DNA from: Daucus carota subsp. sativus
Taxonomy: Eukaryota > Streptophyta > Magnoliopsida > Apiales > Apiaceae
Length of the DNA stretch: 64,000 nt
Direction: 5' to 3'
Assembly: GCF_001625215.2 (NCBI RefSeq)
Contig: NC_030382.2
Location: forward strand, 46,279,364 to 46,343,363
In this document: positions 38,904 to 50,643 of the stretch, one piece after another
How positions within the stretch are numbered: position 1 is the first letter of the stretch
How the letters are laid out: each line of letters begins with the position of its first letter
The notes under the pieces: model-generated
Seen by the model: the letters and a program-made list of their open reading frames with translations, nothing else
What the model was told of the DNA's origin: nothing
Database searches by the model: none
Translations under genes and position numbers: made by a program

Positions 38904-39801
38904 TTTCCCCTATATTAAATTTCTTCAAACAGCAAGAGACCAACCAGATTTGGCAACAAAAGACTTGTGGTTTATTTAAACTCAAACCTTCTTCCAACGT
39001 ACAAGAATGGGAAGCTTGTGTAGTTATCAGATGAGTAGAGTTTTACTGCTGATGAATAACTGATAATAACTGATACTTAGAGATAAGTTTTCCTTTTTCA
39101 CGGATACTTGAGATAAGTTAATCTACGTTTTTACATATAAAATGTTTATATTAATATTTGATATAATGTTAGTGTATGGATTACTCAAAGGTTGTTGGGA
39201 GAGACATATGGATTAATTCCTTAAAAAAAGGTGATCAAGTTATCTGATCTCTGTTAATCTGAGCAGAGATCCAAACCTAGAAATGTGGACAATTGTTGAT
39301 GGGAATATTTTGATAGTTAAGATTAATTTTACATGATCCCATATTATCTCTAACTACTGTTTACGTAGTCTCCACCTAACTGAATCTAAGAGTTCAACGC
39401 TAAGCTGAATCTAAGATACTTGTACAAATAACGTTCCAGTGGTAATCTAATTTAATAAAAGTTCGGTTATAATATCAATTCTTATCTTTCTGACTTCCAG
39501 AGTAATTCTAGAAAAAATTAGGACTCCTGAACGATAAATTGATCATTTCTCAATTGTCGATAATATTTATTTTTGTTATAGTGATGAAGTAAATAATTAT
39601 ATCCCTTTTTTTTTTTTGCCAGAAATTATATCTCTATTTTAATAATTATAAAATTTGAAAGTATCACTAAAGTTTAACACTCCCTATTGTATTCTGATAA
39701 TTCATTGTTTCTTTTTCAACTTTTCTTAGTTTAAATAAATATTAAAAATTGGCACTAAATTTTTATTTAAAAGAATTTATAAACCTGCAGATACTCCGGG
39801 G
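38904..39801. other. LHT 5' flank
   Basis: AT-rich upstream region of the transporter gene up to the hAT-like element at 39802. No other feature is seen. Confidence 0.4.
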
Positions 39802-40641
39802 TAGGCCTGTCAATGGAGCGAAAATCCGCCGACCCGATCCGATCCGAGGTCATTTTAGCGGATATGGATTTAATAAAAAAAATCCGATAATAAATGGACC
39901 GGATATGAATTTAGGGTGATCCGATCCGTTAATAACCCGATCCGGTCAATAAATAAATAAATATATATATATATATATATATTATATTATATATTATATA
40001 TTTATAATAATATATTTTATTCCCAAGATATATTTATATATATTCTTGGTTTTCTTTCAGGACTCGCTTGTCTGCTTGTAGTAACTGTGCTCCTGAGTAT
40101 ATGAAATTTGGGGTGTTCAGAATGTAGCTCTGTGTTTCATATTGGCCAATTTCAATCTTCTGCTAGTGGCTATATGTTTTAACTCTTTTATTGAATACTA
40201 AATGTTGCTGTTATAATGCTCAGGTATATATAAATGTATTACTGAAAGTCTGAAAAACTGATATTTTAGGTGTTTAAATACTAATCTCCTCAATCACTAA
40301 CTAAACAAAAAATAATTTAGTTATTAGCTTGCAAAGCAAAAAAGATATAAATACATAAAAGCACAGGAGATATAAATGAATAGTACCTTCCGCAGCAACA
40401 AATAAATTTTAACATTATTATATACTTGTTTTATTTGTATTTTAAGTAATGTTAAAGCCATTTAAAAAAAATGTAAGTAGTAAGTAAATGGATTGGATAT
40501 CCGATCCGAGATCCTAATGGATATGGATATGGATCGGCTTAAAAAAAATCCGGTCCCGATCCGATCCGAATCCGATAAAATAAATGGATATGGATACGGA
40601 TTTAGGCGATCCGATCCAAACCCGATCCATTGACAGGCCTA
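39802..40641. mobile_element. hAT-like MITE C
   Basis: An 840-bp element is flanked by a perfect 8-bp duplication CTCCGGGG (39794-39801 and 40642-40649). Perfect 15-bp inverted ends TAGGCCTGTCAATGG are followed by many CCGATCCG words in both arms. The centre is AT-rich with an (AT)n run near 39959-39982 and no ORF. Confidence 0.92.
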
Positions 40642-41048
40642 CTCCGGGGACTAATAATACTGTGAAGATGAAAGCAGAGCTCCATCTGTGAAAATACCTT
40701 AACTGGATACTAGCATCCCTTTCCTTGTGAAATGACTTGTGTTGATTGCTATGAGATTAACAAAGGGATATCTAGGTCCTGGTTCGATCATATTATTTAC
40801 GCCCAGGAATGTCAGAATTAAAAATTTGAAATCCGTCAAGAACTAATTTGACTGTGAAATATTAATCCAAGTTACACAAGCACATATGCCTTTTAACAAG
40901 TATAAAACATAGATTAACATACATCAGTTTGCTTCTTGTACAATTCATAACAGGTACAAACAAGCCACATATAAGTTTCTGCAAACAAAGCATGTCCAAG
41001 TGCACAACTCAATTGAAAATTTCCAAAGTCGAAACTACCCCCTTTAAC

Positions 41049-43878
41049 CTAATGACCAGACTCAGCAGCTTGGGGTTGTGCATTCACATTGGAACTATCA
41101 AATCCTCCACTCGGTGCTACTGGATTTGGGTTGGCTTGATACATCACCGGTGTAAACGCCGCGCTTGAAGCAGGTGCGCTGCCCGGAACTATTGGCGGGG
41201 GATTCATTAACATAGGCCTAGGGGCACCGTCAACTTGGCCTTGGCCTGGCAAGGGAGGAGCACCAGGTGGAGTGGTCGTCATCGGAGGCATGCCTGGGCC
41301 GGGCATGTAAGCTAGAAAACAAACAGAAATCAAAACAAACACCAAAAAAGACGTAGGAGAGATTGGTACAATATCATAATTTCTTATATTGTGCTGGTAG
41401 TAAAACAAACTGATTAGTTTTGATCAGCAAAGTTTGGGTCATATTGTTCATATCTTGGCCTCTAGATCAGTTGTACCTATATTTATTAAAAAACATACTG
41501 ATATGGTATTTCTTTAAGTCTCTCACACATTTGCTTCTTAAAAAAAATGCTTCCTCTTTAGTCCTACATGATAATGAGTATTATTTTTAGAGCAAAAACA
41601 CGATTCAAAGTTGAAGCCTAACGAAATTATTTCCTCTCTTATTTCCTTTCTAATTGGGATTTCATATTAAGTTTAGTATTAATTACACATCACACTGTGA
41701 AATACAAATGCTGTATATCTATTGTTATTGTATTAGTAGATTAGTAGATTATTAGTATGAATTTTTAAATATAATATATATATATAGGCACTTGTTCAAA
41801 TACAAACCACACTTAGCATAAAAACCTAAAAACTAGTTTCAAAATGATCAAATATCTCCTCAAACTTTTAAAAACTAACAATACCCCCCCCCCCCCCCCC
41901 CCCCCCTAGTTTTGCCATCAATGTTACAAAACTTCACTTTCTACCCACCTGGACGTCAGCACTGGGGCCAGGCTGCCACGTCAGCTGACGGCAGCAGTGG
42001 TCCCCCCAGAAAATTAAAAAAATAAAAAAATAAAAATAAAATGGAGTGCGGTTAGCAATTATGGAGTGCTCATAGCAAAAATGGGAGTGTACTTGGTGGT
42101 TTTTAGGTTTTTATGCTAACTTGGTTTGTAGTGGAATAAGCCCCTATTTATATATATATAATGGACTGATTTTTGTTACAGATATGGGTGCATCACAGCA
42201 TTAGCAGCTTTGAGTTCTACAGCAGCTGTAACAAACTCAGAAACAGTAGGTTCATATTAATCTTTAAAACAAAGAAACTGGAGACTGTGGATGGAATCGT
42301 GTAGTATCAACCAAACCATATTGGTACAACAAGTTAAGTGCATACTATGTAAGAGAAAGATCAGAAGATGCATAAACCGTATACAGTAACATATTGCTCA
42401 CACGTAGGACCTGTGAGAGCTTGTCAAAGTATTACTCCATTCGGTTGGAAAAGAATAAGTGTACGCAAGCATTAGAATGAATGATTAATGGGGGAGGGGA
42501 AAAGACATAAAGGAACTAACTCATGAAGTAAGTTAGTGGATCTGAAATGAGGACATTGTCGTTAATATTAATAATAATAAAAGTAAACCAGAGTCTCTTC
42601 GCCCAATGGATATATTGGCTAGATCTATAGATCCAGATGATTCAATGTTTGGGGACATAACGAAACAAAACAATAAGTTCTTCTTAAAAACTAGAACCAA
42701 GTACTTCCCTACTTCGCTCATCATACATTCATTTGCCGCAAGAGGTTCAAATGTGTCTAAACATTTTTTACAATTCAGAGTGTAAGCGATTCAGAACCAA
42801 TAACTTATATGTACATGTTTTCCATAGACATGGTTTTTTTTTCCTTTTATTATTTAAAAGAAAAAAAGACAGGTATTCTTTTGACCAACAAGTTCATGGA
42901 TAACCTAATGATGTAGAAGTCCTTGATGAGTATAGATTTTAGATTTTGGTTATTACTAAGTCTAAATTGAGTGCAATTACTTCATATAACTTTTGCTAGA
43001 TTCCATGTGCTAAAAGCTTTTGTACTTGCATCCCCGTAAGTATCCCTACATCGCATGAGAATTCCTACAATCACCCATACATAGTTATATAGCTATTAGA
43101 CCGCACTGCAGGGAATCTCTACGCAAACAAAATAATATATGCTAAAGCTGCTGAATTAAGTTAGTAAGAGTTCATTGTATATGATTTACATTATGCAAAA
43201 TGACAAGAAAGGCCTATTAAAATCATGTTTTGCGTCGACATACTAACCTGGTCTCATCAAAACTGGAGGCCTCATTCCAGGTAACAACGGGCCAGTCATG
43301 GCCATTTGCGGATTACCGGGCATGGGCATCATAGGAGTAGGTAATACAGCCATACGGGGTCTCATCTGATTGTAAGCTGCACCCACTTGCTGAAAGGCAG
43401 CAGCTTGCCCCAGATGAGCCTTGATCCTTTCATCAATCAAAATCTGGTGCTGTTGCTGCTCGTATTGCTGATAATACTCCCGCACATTTGCCTGCACAAG
43501 ACATTGTATAAATCACACATAATCAAAAACCACAATTACTGCATCAATCCCCAAAGGTAGTTGCAATACCTTGTGCTTGTATCCTGCATTATGCTGCTTC
43601 CTCACCGACGGCTGAAACCACATAAAAATTCACAATCACCAAGCCAATAACAACAAAGATTAAGCCCAAACAAACTAAAATACGACAGCTTGACATAGTC
43701 CAAAAAAGTACATTAATGACTTATATAACAAGTATTAGAAAGACTTACAGAATCATGAGTGAGATAAGTGTCACAATAATCACAGTAGTACCTGTAAAAT
43801 TAAGAAAAACAAGTGAGGACTAAAATTAAAAGCAAAAATCTACAAAAACTTATCATAAACACATACATACCTCGGCAT
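41049..43878 (-). CDS. U1C: U1 small nuclear ribonucleoprotein C
   Basis: U1-C is the zinc-finger subunit of U1 snRNP that stabilises pairing of U1 RNA with the 5' splice site. Five exons (43878..43871, 43791..43749, 43611..43570, 43491..43248, 41311..41049) give 199 aa. The N-terminus holds the matrin-type C2H2 finger with C6, C9, H24 and H30 (YYCDYCDTYLTHDS, RKQHNAGYKHK). A Gln-rich helix follows, then a long Met/Pro/Gly-rich tail ending QPQAAESGH. The first coding exon has only 8 nt, which is common for the family. Intron 4 (1.94 kb) carries a repeat element with a 23-C run. It stands head-to-head with MAD2, with 463 bp between the start codons. Confidence 0.95.
41785..42145. mobile_element. 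MULE-like MITE in U1C intron 4
   Basis: Inverted ends of about 50 bp share ACAAACCA...TTAGCATAAAAACCTAAAAAC; the right end, read inverted, starts TAGGGGCTTATTCC and the left TAGGCACTTGTTC. The flanks are (TA)n, so the duplication cannot be defined. The interior holds a homopolymer of 23 C (41884-41906). Non-coding. Confidence 0.65.
41884..41906 (+). repeat. poly(C) tract, 23 bases
   Basis: An uninterrupted run of C inside the element at 41785-42145. It reads as poly(G) in the U1C pre-mRNA. The length may be uncertain in the assembly. Confidence 0.9.
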
Positions 43879-44341
43879 GGTTACAAATTCACACAAGAGC
43901 TGTAGAAAATCAAGAAACATATACAAATCAGAACATAACACATAAAAAATACAAATTCAATACATATATATATGCTCGAATCATACCGTAGATCGATTAA
44001 AAATCACAGCGCCAGGCGAATTCGCAAATCTTAAACCCTAATTCGCGAGGTGTGGATCGTTGATTAAAGGAATAAAATTTTATAATTTAATCAAATTTGT
44101 TTCGGTTAAAGTAGTGTTGGGCCAGTGGGCTTAATGTTGGGTCATAAAAAGAAGGCCCAATAAAATATTTATTTTGAAATTAGGATCCGACCGTTCATAC
44201 CGCAACATAACCAAGTAGCCGTTATTATACTTGTTCTGTCTCTCGAATAAATATCACTAGCCCCTTGTTATTTTCCCCCAAATCTTGAACAACTAATACA
44301 TATACATACATATATACAAACTATACTAGGTTTTTACTTCA
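43879..44341. promoter_or_regulatory. shared bidirectional promoter U1C / MAD2 with MSA-type cores
   Basis: Only 463 bp separate the two start codons, including both 5' UTRs. Visible motifs are CCGTT at 44191-44195 and 44219-44223 (AACGGTC and AACGGCT on the other strand), which match the core of the mitosis-specific activator element bound by MYB3R factors, and TTGGGCC / AGGCCCAA site II-like words near 44117-44160. MSA elements drive G2/M genes, which suits MAD2. Activity is inferred. Confidence 0.6.
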
Positions 44342-45653
44342 ATGGCTTCTTCAAAAACAGCCACCAAAGACATCATCACTCTCCGAGGCTCCGCCGCAAT
44401 TGTCAGTGAATTCTTTGGTATGCACTATGTTTAATGTTTCATGATTTGTGTTAATTTTTTGTGGGTTTTTGGATTTTGGATTAATATTGTTTTGTTTTGA
44501 AACCGTTTTTCAGGTTATGCTGCAAACAGGTTTGGATTGCATAGTTGATATGGATTTTGCACTTTTAGTAAAAAAAATCGATATTTAGTGGGCCTAATTT
44601 TTTTATTTCTTTTGTAGTATTTTGTATAATCGCGGTGTTTATCCGGAAGAAAGTTTCGCAAAGGTGAAGAAATATGGACTTCCACTGCTGCTTACTCAAG
44701 ATGAGGGTGTTAAGAGCTTCATTTCGAATCTCAATTCTCAGCTTTCTGGTGAATATTTTTTCTTTAGTATTTTTTTTATTAATGCGGCAAATGTAAAATA
44801 TGTGTATTTTGTGCCTGTTTATTGATTTGTGGAATTTTCATATTTTATAAGAATGGTTAGAAGCGGGGAAGTTGCAAAGGATAGTTCTTGTGATAATGAG
44901 CAAAGCTACTAATGAGGTTTTGGAGAGATGGAACTTTAGTATCCAGACTGATGAGGAGGTTGTCGAAAAAGGGTAATACATTTTACACATGAACCCTATG
45001 GTTTTGATCTTTTTGCTTTGTCTTCGATGTTGTTAGTGTTAATTGGTTCTGTATTTGATTGGATCCAGTGTGTCAAGGGAGAAGAGTGATAAAGAAATCA
45101 TGAGAGAAATTCAAGCAATCATGAGGCAGATTATATCTAGTATCACGTATCTGCCATGCCTTGATGAACCATGTAATGATATAATTATTCAGATGTTCTG
45201 TATTATGGGTCCAGTAGGTGTGAGCTTTTACTGAACTATGGCGTTCTCGTGTAATAATGTTATAAATGCAGGTATATTTGATGTCTTAGCATATACTGAT
45301 AAAGAAGCTGAAGTGCCCATTACTTGGATTGAGAGTGATGCTAAACTGATCGAAAATCCACAAATGGTGAAACTGCACTCTTTTGATACCAAGGTAGTTA
45401 TCATATTAATTCTGCTTATAAATTGTACAGCCGTTTGGTATATCTTTTTCCTCTAGCAAACTTAACGCTCAAGATGAGGGTGTTACAAATTTAAATATTA
45501 ATCTTAATTCTCGGCTTTCTGGTATAATTCTTATTTATGTTCCACTTATACATAAGAATTAAGTAGTAACATATGTAATGAGGTGCTTGTTTGCAGATAC
45601 ACAAGGTGGACACATTGGTATCATATAAGAATGATGAATGGGATGAGGAGTGA
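44342..45653 (+). CDS. MAD2: mitotic spindle checkpoint protein MAD2
   Basis: The HORMA-domain checkpoint protein that inhibits CDC20/APC at unattached kinetochores. Seven exons (44342..44417, 44514..44529, 44618..44748, 44852..44972, 45069..45172, 45272..45393, 45597..45653) give 208 aa; Arabidopsis MAD2 is of nearly the same length. The whole protein is the HORMA fold: ITLRGSAAIVSEFF, ILYNRGVYPEESF, EWLEAGKLQRIVLVIMSK, VSREKSDKEIMREIQAIMRQ, and the safety-belt end KVDTLVSYKNDEWDEE. Exon 2 is a 16-nt microexon (codes GYAAN), confirmed by phase and family sequence. Intron 6 contains a decayed copy of exon 3. Confidence 0.96.
45457..45521 (+). pseudogene. decayed duplicate of MAD2 exon 3 within intron 6
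   Basis: A 65-nt stretch has near-identity to the 3' part of exon 3: GCTCAAGATGAGGGTGTTA and AATTCTCGGCTTTCTGGT are both recognisable. In exon 3's frame it reads NAQDEGVTNLNINLNSRLSG against TQDEGVKSFISNLNSQLSG. It keeps a plausible acceptor (TTTTTCCTCTAG, ending 45456) and donor (CTG|GTATAA at 45522). If spliced after exon 6 it would be read in another frame and hit a stop at its third codon, so inclusion would truncate MAD2. Confidence 0.8.
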
Positions 45654-46018
45654 AGCTGCAAGCCGTTTTTTCTTGCTTTTTTAGTTTTCTGCTTTTGCTT
45701 ATGCTATTCATCATCATGATGATTTGATGTTTGTGAATCTGTAATTCACTACTATGTTGTAACGTGTATTAATGAGAGGTTTGATGCGAACGCATGATGA
45801 GTATGATATTTAAACTAGCATTTACTAGTTAGTTTCTTCTGTACATATGACTATTGTTGAAATATCTTCTTCTCAAGGAACACTAAATCTATCTATGTTG
45901 GAGCTATCTACTTCTCATGGAACACTTGATCTTTCCTACTGTCTTGTATCCGTGAAATTAGAAATGAGTATACACTAATTGGTTTTCCCTGTTATGCACA
46001 CATCGATGCCGTTGTTTT

Positions 46019-46437
46019 GATTTATTCTTAGGGAGTTAATTTATTCTTAGGAGCGGTCCCTTCGCTCACGGAACAGCAACACGATGCTTCTTGTACTCAT
46101 CCGTCATGAACATCAGCAATTGTCAACCGCAACTCACACTCAATCAAAATAGACAACACTGACATAATAATTCTTTCTCAATTTATTCTCGGGAGTTGTC
46201 CTTCACCCAAGGAACATTATTATTTCTCAATTTATTCTCGGGAGTTGTCCTTCACTCAAGTAACATTGACATGATACTTTTTGTACTCGTCCGCCTTGAA
46301 CATCAACAATTATCATCCGCAACTCACAATCAATCAAAATAGACAACACTGACATACTAATTCTTTCTTGTACTCGTCCGCCGTGAGTATCTGCGGTTGT
46401 CATCCACAACTCAAAATCAATCAAAATGGACAACAAC
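46019..46437. repeat. imperfect tandem repeats downstream of MAD2
   Basis: Words such as TTTATTCTCGGGAGTTGTCC, TTGTACTCGTCCGCC and CAATCAAAATAGACAACACT recur two to three times in order, with units of roughly 150-200 bp and internal losses. The rest of 45654-46783 has no gene. Confidence 0.7.
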
Positions 46438-46783
46438 TTGTTTATGATATATTCTACCGAATATAACTACCTACCATCACGTCCGGCCAAAAATAACTAC
46501 GCATAATGTCCACCAGGAAAGGTGGAAAAACCATTGGCGTAATCAACAAGTTTGTTATATATAGACAAAACAAGTAAATTTATTAATACATTGCAACAAA
46601 GACCATTTATAGACAACATTCAAATATATCGCAAGACAGACTCCATCAGACAATTAGATGCCAATATACACGGCCACCTGAACTTACAAAGTTAATAGTT
46701 AATACCATTCTCGAATTGTCAGAATGCAATTCATTTTTGCAAGGGTTCACGAAACAAAAATCTAAATAGGTATTCATTCGACC

Positions 46784-49207
46784 CTAGTTAACACCTCGGT
46801 AGATTGCACCAGGGCAAAGATCATCCATATTATCAGCACTCCTGAAACCCTCGTACTCCCTCAGGCATGTCCAGCCCCTCCGTGACAGGTAGTCACGAAA
46901 ATCATCTTCGGTGTAGAAGGTCTTATCCTCTGTATGAACAGGCAGACTATCCGGCTCCTCATACAAGCATAATTTTACTGTCACTCCTGAAAACAAAAAC
47001 AAGCATTATTATGATGGGTAATGAAATGGTATTAACATCCTGGTAGTTTCCAGATTCTGCAGAAACAAGTTATAATGTTTATAAAACCTCCGAGGTTTCA
47101 TTAAGAAAACACAATCGTTATCAGATTCACTCAAGTAAATGCTACAGAATTCTCGATCTTATTTGTTACAATTAAGACAACACGGTCAAGTTAGCAAAAA
47201 AAAAAAAAAAAAGTTGACGATCAGTTCTCACCTTCATCAACATGAAGAACATAGTTTCCCAAAGGCATATCCCTATCAAGGCTCCGCACAACATTATTTT
47301 CATCTTCCAGCCAAAAGGCACGCTTTGTTCTCAACCTAAAAGCAGATTTAATTGCATCTTTAATGGAATCTGCAGAAGCATCAATGCCGATTCTCTTTGT
47401 ATAGTCCCCCAACTTGACAGCAATAACTCTCCCTTCATATAAATTTCTCTGCCCGCCTACAAGAAAGAAAGATGATGCAAACAACATAGTTTAAACTCAG
47501 GTGGTAACTAAAACAAACATCATTCTTTATGGCCAACTGAATTTTACAGGGAGCGGCGCAGTAATATCTACTATAATCAAAACTAACCATTTTCAGGAGT
47601 TCCTCTCCAGTCCCATGGAGAAATTCCATTAGCAGCAATAGTATCAGCTGTGATAGCAAGAGGATGTCCATCATGATCCAATTGCCTTTCCAAGTTAAGT
47701 GGCGCACTACCCTTAGCTGCACAAAAATGAATTAAAATTGTAAACAACTATTCAACTGAAACTGAGAGATGCAGAAACAATGAGAACAGTTAATATGCAC
47801 AAAAAAAGGCCATTTATAAGGAGTCTGTGAACAGGTCAATTCATAACAAAGAATGTATAACTTGAATCACAGACTTCCAACCAATGTAAATAGATTGATA
47901 CAGTAAACAAATACTGTATCTATGCACAGCGGCGGACATAGTAAGTCTCCCACTGCCTATATGATAATAAGACATCATGATAACCTAAAATATCTTTCCT
48001 CCAATTTTACATGTCAATGACTCAAAACAATAACACTTCAAAAAAAGAGTTGTTTGGAAGTTACTAGATCAGTGACAGAAAAAGTAAGCAGCAATCCAGT
48101 AATAAGTTACGAAACACTACATATTAATAGACTATAACTATACCATACCTTCCACAGGCCCATATGTTATAGCAGATGTATCATCCGTACCTGTGTAAAC
48201 AAAGGTAAGACATTTTGGTAAACAGATAGCCTCAATAGCGCTATTATTAATGCAAGAAAGGCATGTATGAAAAAATCTGACACCAATAACCATAAACAAA
48301 GCATAATGATCATGTATTTTACTTTTTACAAATCAAATAAGTCCGGAATCTTGCATCGCACCACCCACACAAAAAAAATATACTTAACAGTTGACACACG
48401 CAAAACATATCCATCTTAATAAAATACAATAAGCTATATATAAGTCTAACAAAACTGAAATCAAGAACACTGTACAAATCAGTTCATCGAACTATATAAA
48501 ACATCCCCAACGAAAATCATAACAGAAGCAAAAACCAACTTAAATAGAGCAATTCTAGTAACAAAATACACATAGAGTGAGATACACTGTGAAAGCACAT
48601 ACAAACACACACTCACATGCACACACACACATATACACAAACATCTCATGAAAATTAAACCCCACATGAACCAAGATGACATACAAATACCCTTATCGGA
48701 GAATTGCATAAAGGTATCAACTTTGGGAGAATCGGCCTTAAAAAAATCAGGAGTAGACTTATTACTTCTATTCCTAATAATCTCCTCAATTTCCTTATAA
48801 CAACACATCTTAGCATTACTCTGATGCTTAGACTTCTTGAACTCCTTCAGCAAATTCCTCCACTTATCAGTGCACATAGTTGGTGATCTATCAAACCCTT
48901 TCTCCCTCATCTTAGCTGAAATCTGGTCCCACAAATGCTTATTAGACTTTGATGTATTGAACAGAGCATCAGTCTCTCTTCGAAAGCTAATCAAAGCCCG
49001 AGTCTCTTCTTGGACCCATGTTTCGGCCCTTCTCTTTGGGGCTTTTGGGTTGTCTTCATCGCCGCCGCTGCTGTCACCGAGAATCATGGGCTGGTGGTGG
49101 TTCAAGACGGTGGAGGATGGGTGTTCAATCAGGATCGAATTGGGGGTTTGTGATTCGTCTTTGTAGAAATCGATTGGTTGGGGTTGAGGGGCCTTTTCGT
49201 AAAGCAT
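46784..49207 (-). CDS. GT-4: trihelix transcription factor GT-1/GT-4-like
   Basis: GT-1-type factors bind GT elements (GRTTAA-like) in light-regulated promoters. Five exons (49207..48691, 48190..48149, 47716..47588, 47456..47232, 46986..46784) give 371 aa. After an N-terminal KAPKRR basic patch (55-60), the trihelix domain spans about residues 62-140 with its three tryptophans W64, W93 and W116 ([42 protein letters not shown]). The conserved C-terminal regulatory half includes [32 protein letters not shown] and [17 protein letters not shown], and ends AIYRGVN. GT-1 and GT-4 are close paralogues; I prefer GT-4 because its neighbours are MAD2 and SKIP14, as in Arabidopsis. Intact. Confidence 0.9.
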
Positions 49208-49559
49208 TTTTGATGGGTTTTCTTGAGTGATTCAGCTGAATTCAAAGCTTTTGTTTGTTGAGGTTGAAGAAGATGAACACTCGAGACTCTCAACTTGTTT
49301 TTATTGCTCTGACATATGCTCTTTGTTCTGTTGTGTTAATTGTCAATAATTTTTTTTAGTAAAGTTACTTAAAAGAATACTTTTCATTTTTCACAAATAA
49401 AAAAATATCACACAAAAAATAAAAAATAATTTAAAATATACTCTCTTAGCAGAATAAAAAAAAATAACATGTATATATATTGAAAACTGCATATTATGTA
49501 TATAAGTAATTGGAAATGAATGTATTTTAGGTAATGTTATTTTATTTTTAAAACTGAAT

Positions 49560-50150
49560 TCAAAGTAAAAACAAAATTATTATTATTATATATTATATTA
49601 AAATTATAAATAGTATTTTATTTTATATCGAGAATTTGAATTTAGTATCATGTGAGACAATGTATTCTTTGTCGTTATCGCTAAAAACACATCCAGTCGG
49701 TTTCATGTTAGAAACCGTAAATATTAGTTGCATCATATTAGAAAGGCCCCCGAGATTACTTTCCGTCCCAATTTTGACGTGCTTTTTTGCTTATAAAATT
49801 ATACTTCATATAAAATATTAAATTCAGATTATAAATAATATTTTATTATTATCTAGAGAATTTGAATTTAGATCCATGTGAGGCAACGTGTTTTTTGTTC
49901 CTGTTTGTCAAGAAGACACCTATGTTGGTTTCATGTTAAAAACCGTGAATATTAATTGCATTCACTCGAAGGGCCCCAAGATTAATTTCCGACGCAATCT
50001 TTAACGCATTTTTTACATTTTTAAAATTATACTCCATATTACATATTATATTAAGATTATAAATATTATGTTATTTTTATCTCAAGAATATGAATTTAGA
50101 TCTCACGTGAGTTAATATTTCTTTTGTCGCTATTCGGTAAAAAAATTACT
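49560..50150. repeat. tandem repeat of about 230 bp, 2.5 copies
   Basis: Units share GAGAATTTGAATTTAG (near 49629 and 49856, and degenerate near 50088), TTGGTTTCATGTTA.AAACCGT and a following AAGGGCCCC-like word. Spacing is about 228-232 bp. No coding capacity. The region 49208-49560 holds the GT gene promoter and AT-rich DNA. Confidence 0.75.
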
Positions 50151-50559
50151 GCCAAACCGTAAATATTTTTTGAAGGAAACCTAAACCGTAAATATTAGTT
50201 GTTTTGGTTAATATTGAAAGATTTTTCAACTAATTTATTTGACGCTTTTAAATTTACGCTTCATGCATCGACATTTCAAGATAATCCAGAGTAGGCTAAT
50301 ACTGAAAAATGATGTATGATACAGGAAACAGTATCAATTAGTTACAGGGAGGGGAGTTGATATTAGTTTGCACTCATGCTTAGTAAGTTAACTTGTTGAT
50401 CCTGAGTTCAATGAAATGTATCAGATATTTTCGCATCTGCTGCATCACTGAAGCTGTATCAGTCTATACCTTATAAACATTTGCAACAATGAATTATGTC
50501 TAACCGGATTTTACAGCATTCAGTAAAGATCACCAGTTATGCAGCCCTGGGGAGAGTTT

Positions 50560-50643
50560 TCACAATGCACATAGAACTTCAGGCTTTTCTTCTCCGTACT
50601 TGAATTTCACATACTCTTGATAGTAAGCATAGTTGATTAGAAG
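50560..50643 (-). CDS. orphan terminal exon, unidentified
   Basis: On the minus strand an acceptor TTATTGCAG is followed by an 84-nt phase-0 frame of 27 codons and a stop (start LLINYAYYQEYVKFKYG, end PEVLCAL). Its composition is protein-like (charged and aromatic residues, no low complexity) and the splice acceptor is good. I found no upstream partner exon before the plus-strand gene at 51097 or beyond. It may be the last exon of a gene I could not resolve, or a stranded fragment. I do not recognise the family. Confidence 0.3.
   Translation of the reverse strand, partial: LLINYAYYQEYVKFKYGEEKPEVLCAL

Noticed and set aside
42421-42460. TACTCCATTCGGTTGGAAAAG as a Stowaway end
   Set aside because: Only one degenerate end was seen and no inverted partner nearby.
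44622-44825. Continuous plus-strand frame through MAD2 exon 3 into intron 3
   Set aside because: The family sequence stops at LNSQLS and resumes at EWLEAG in exon 4. The extra residues are intron read-through.
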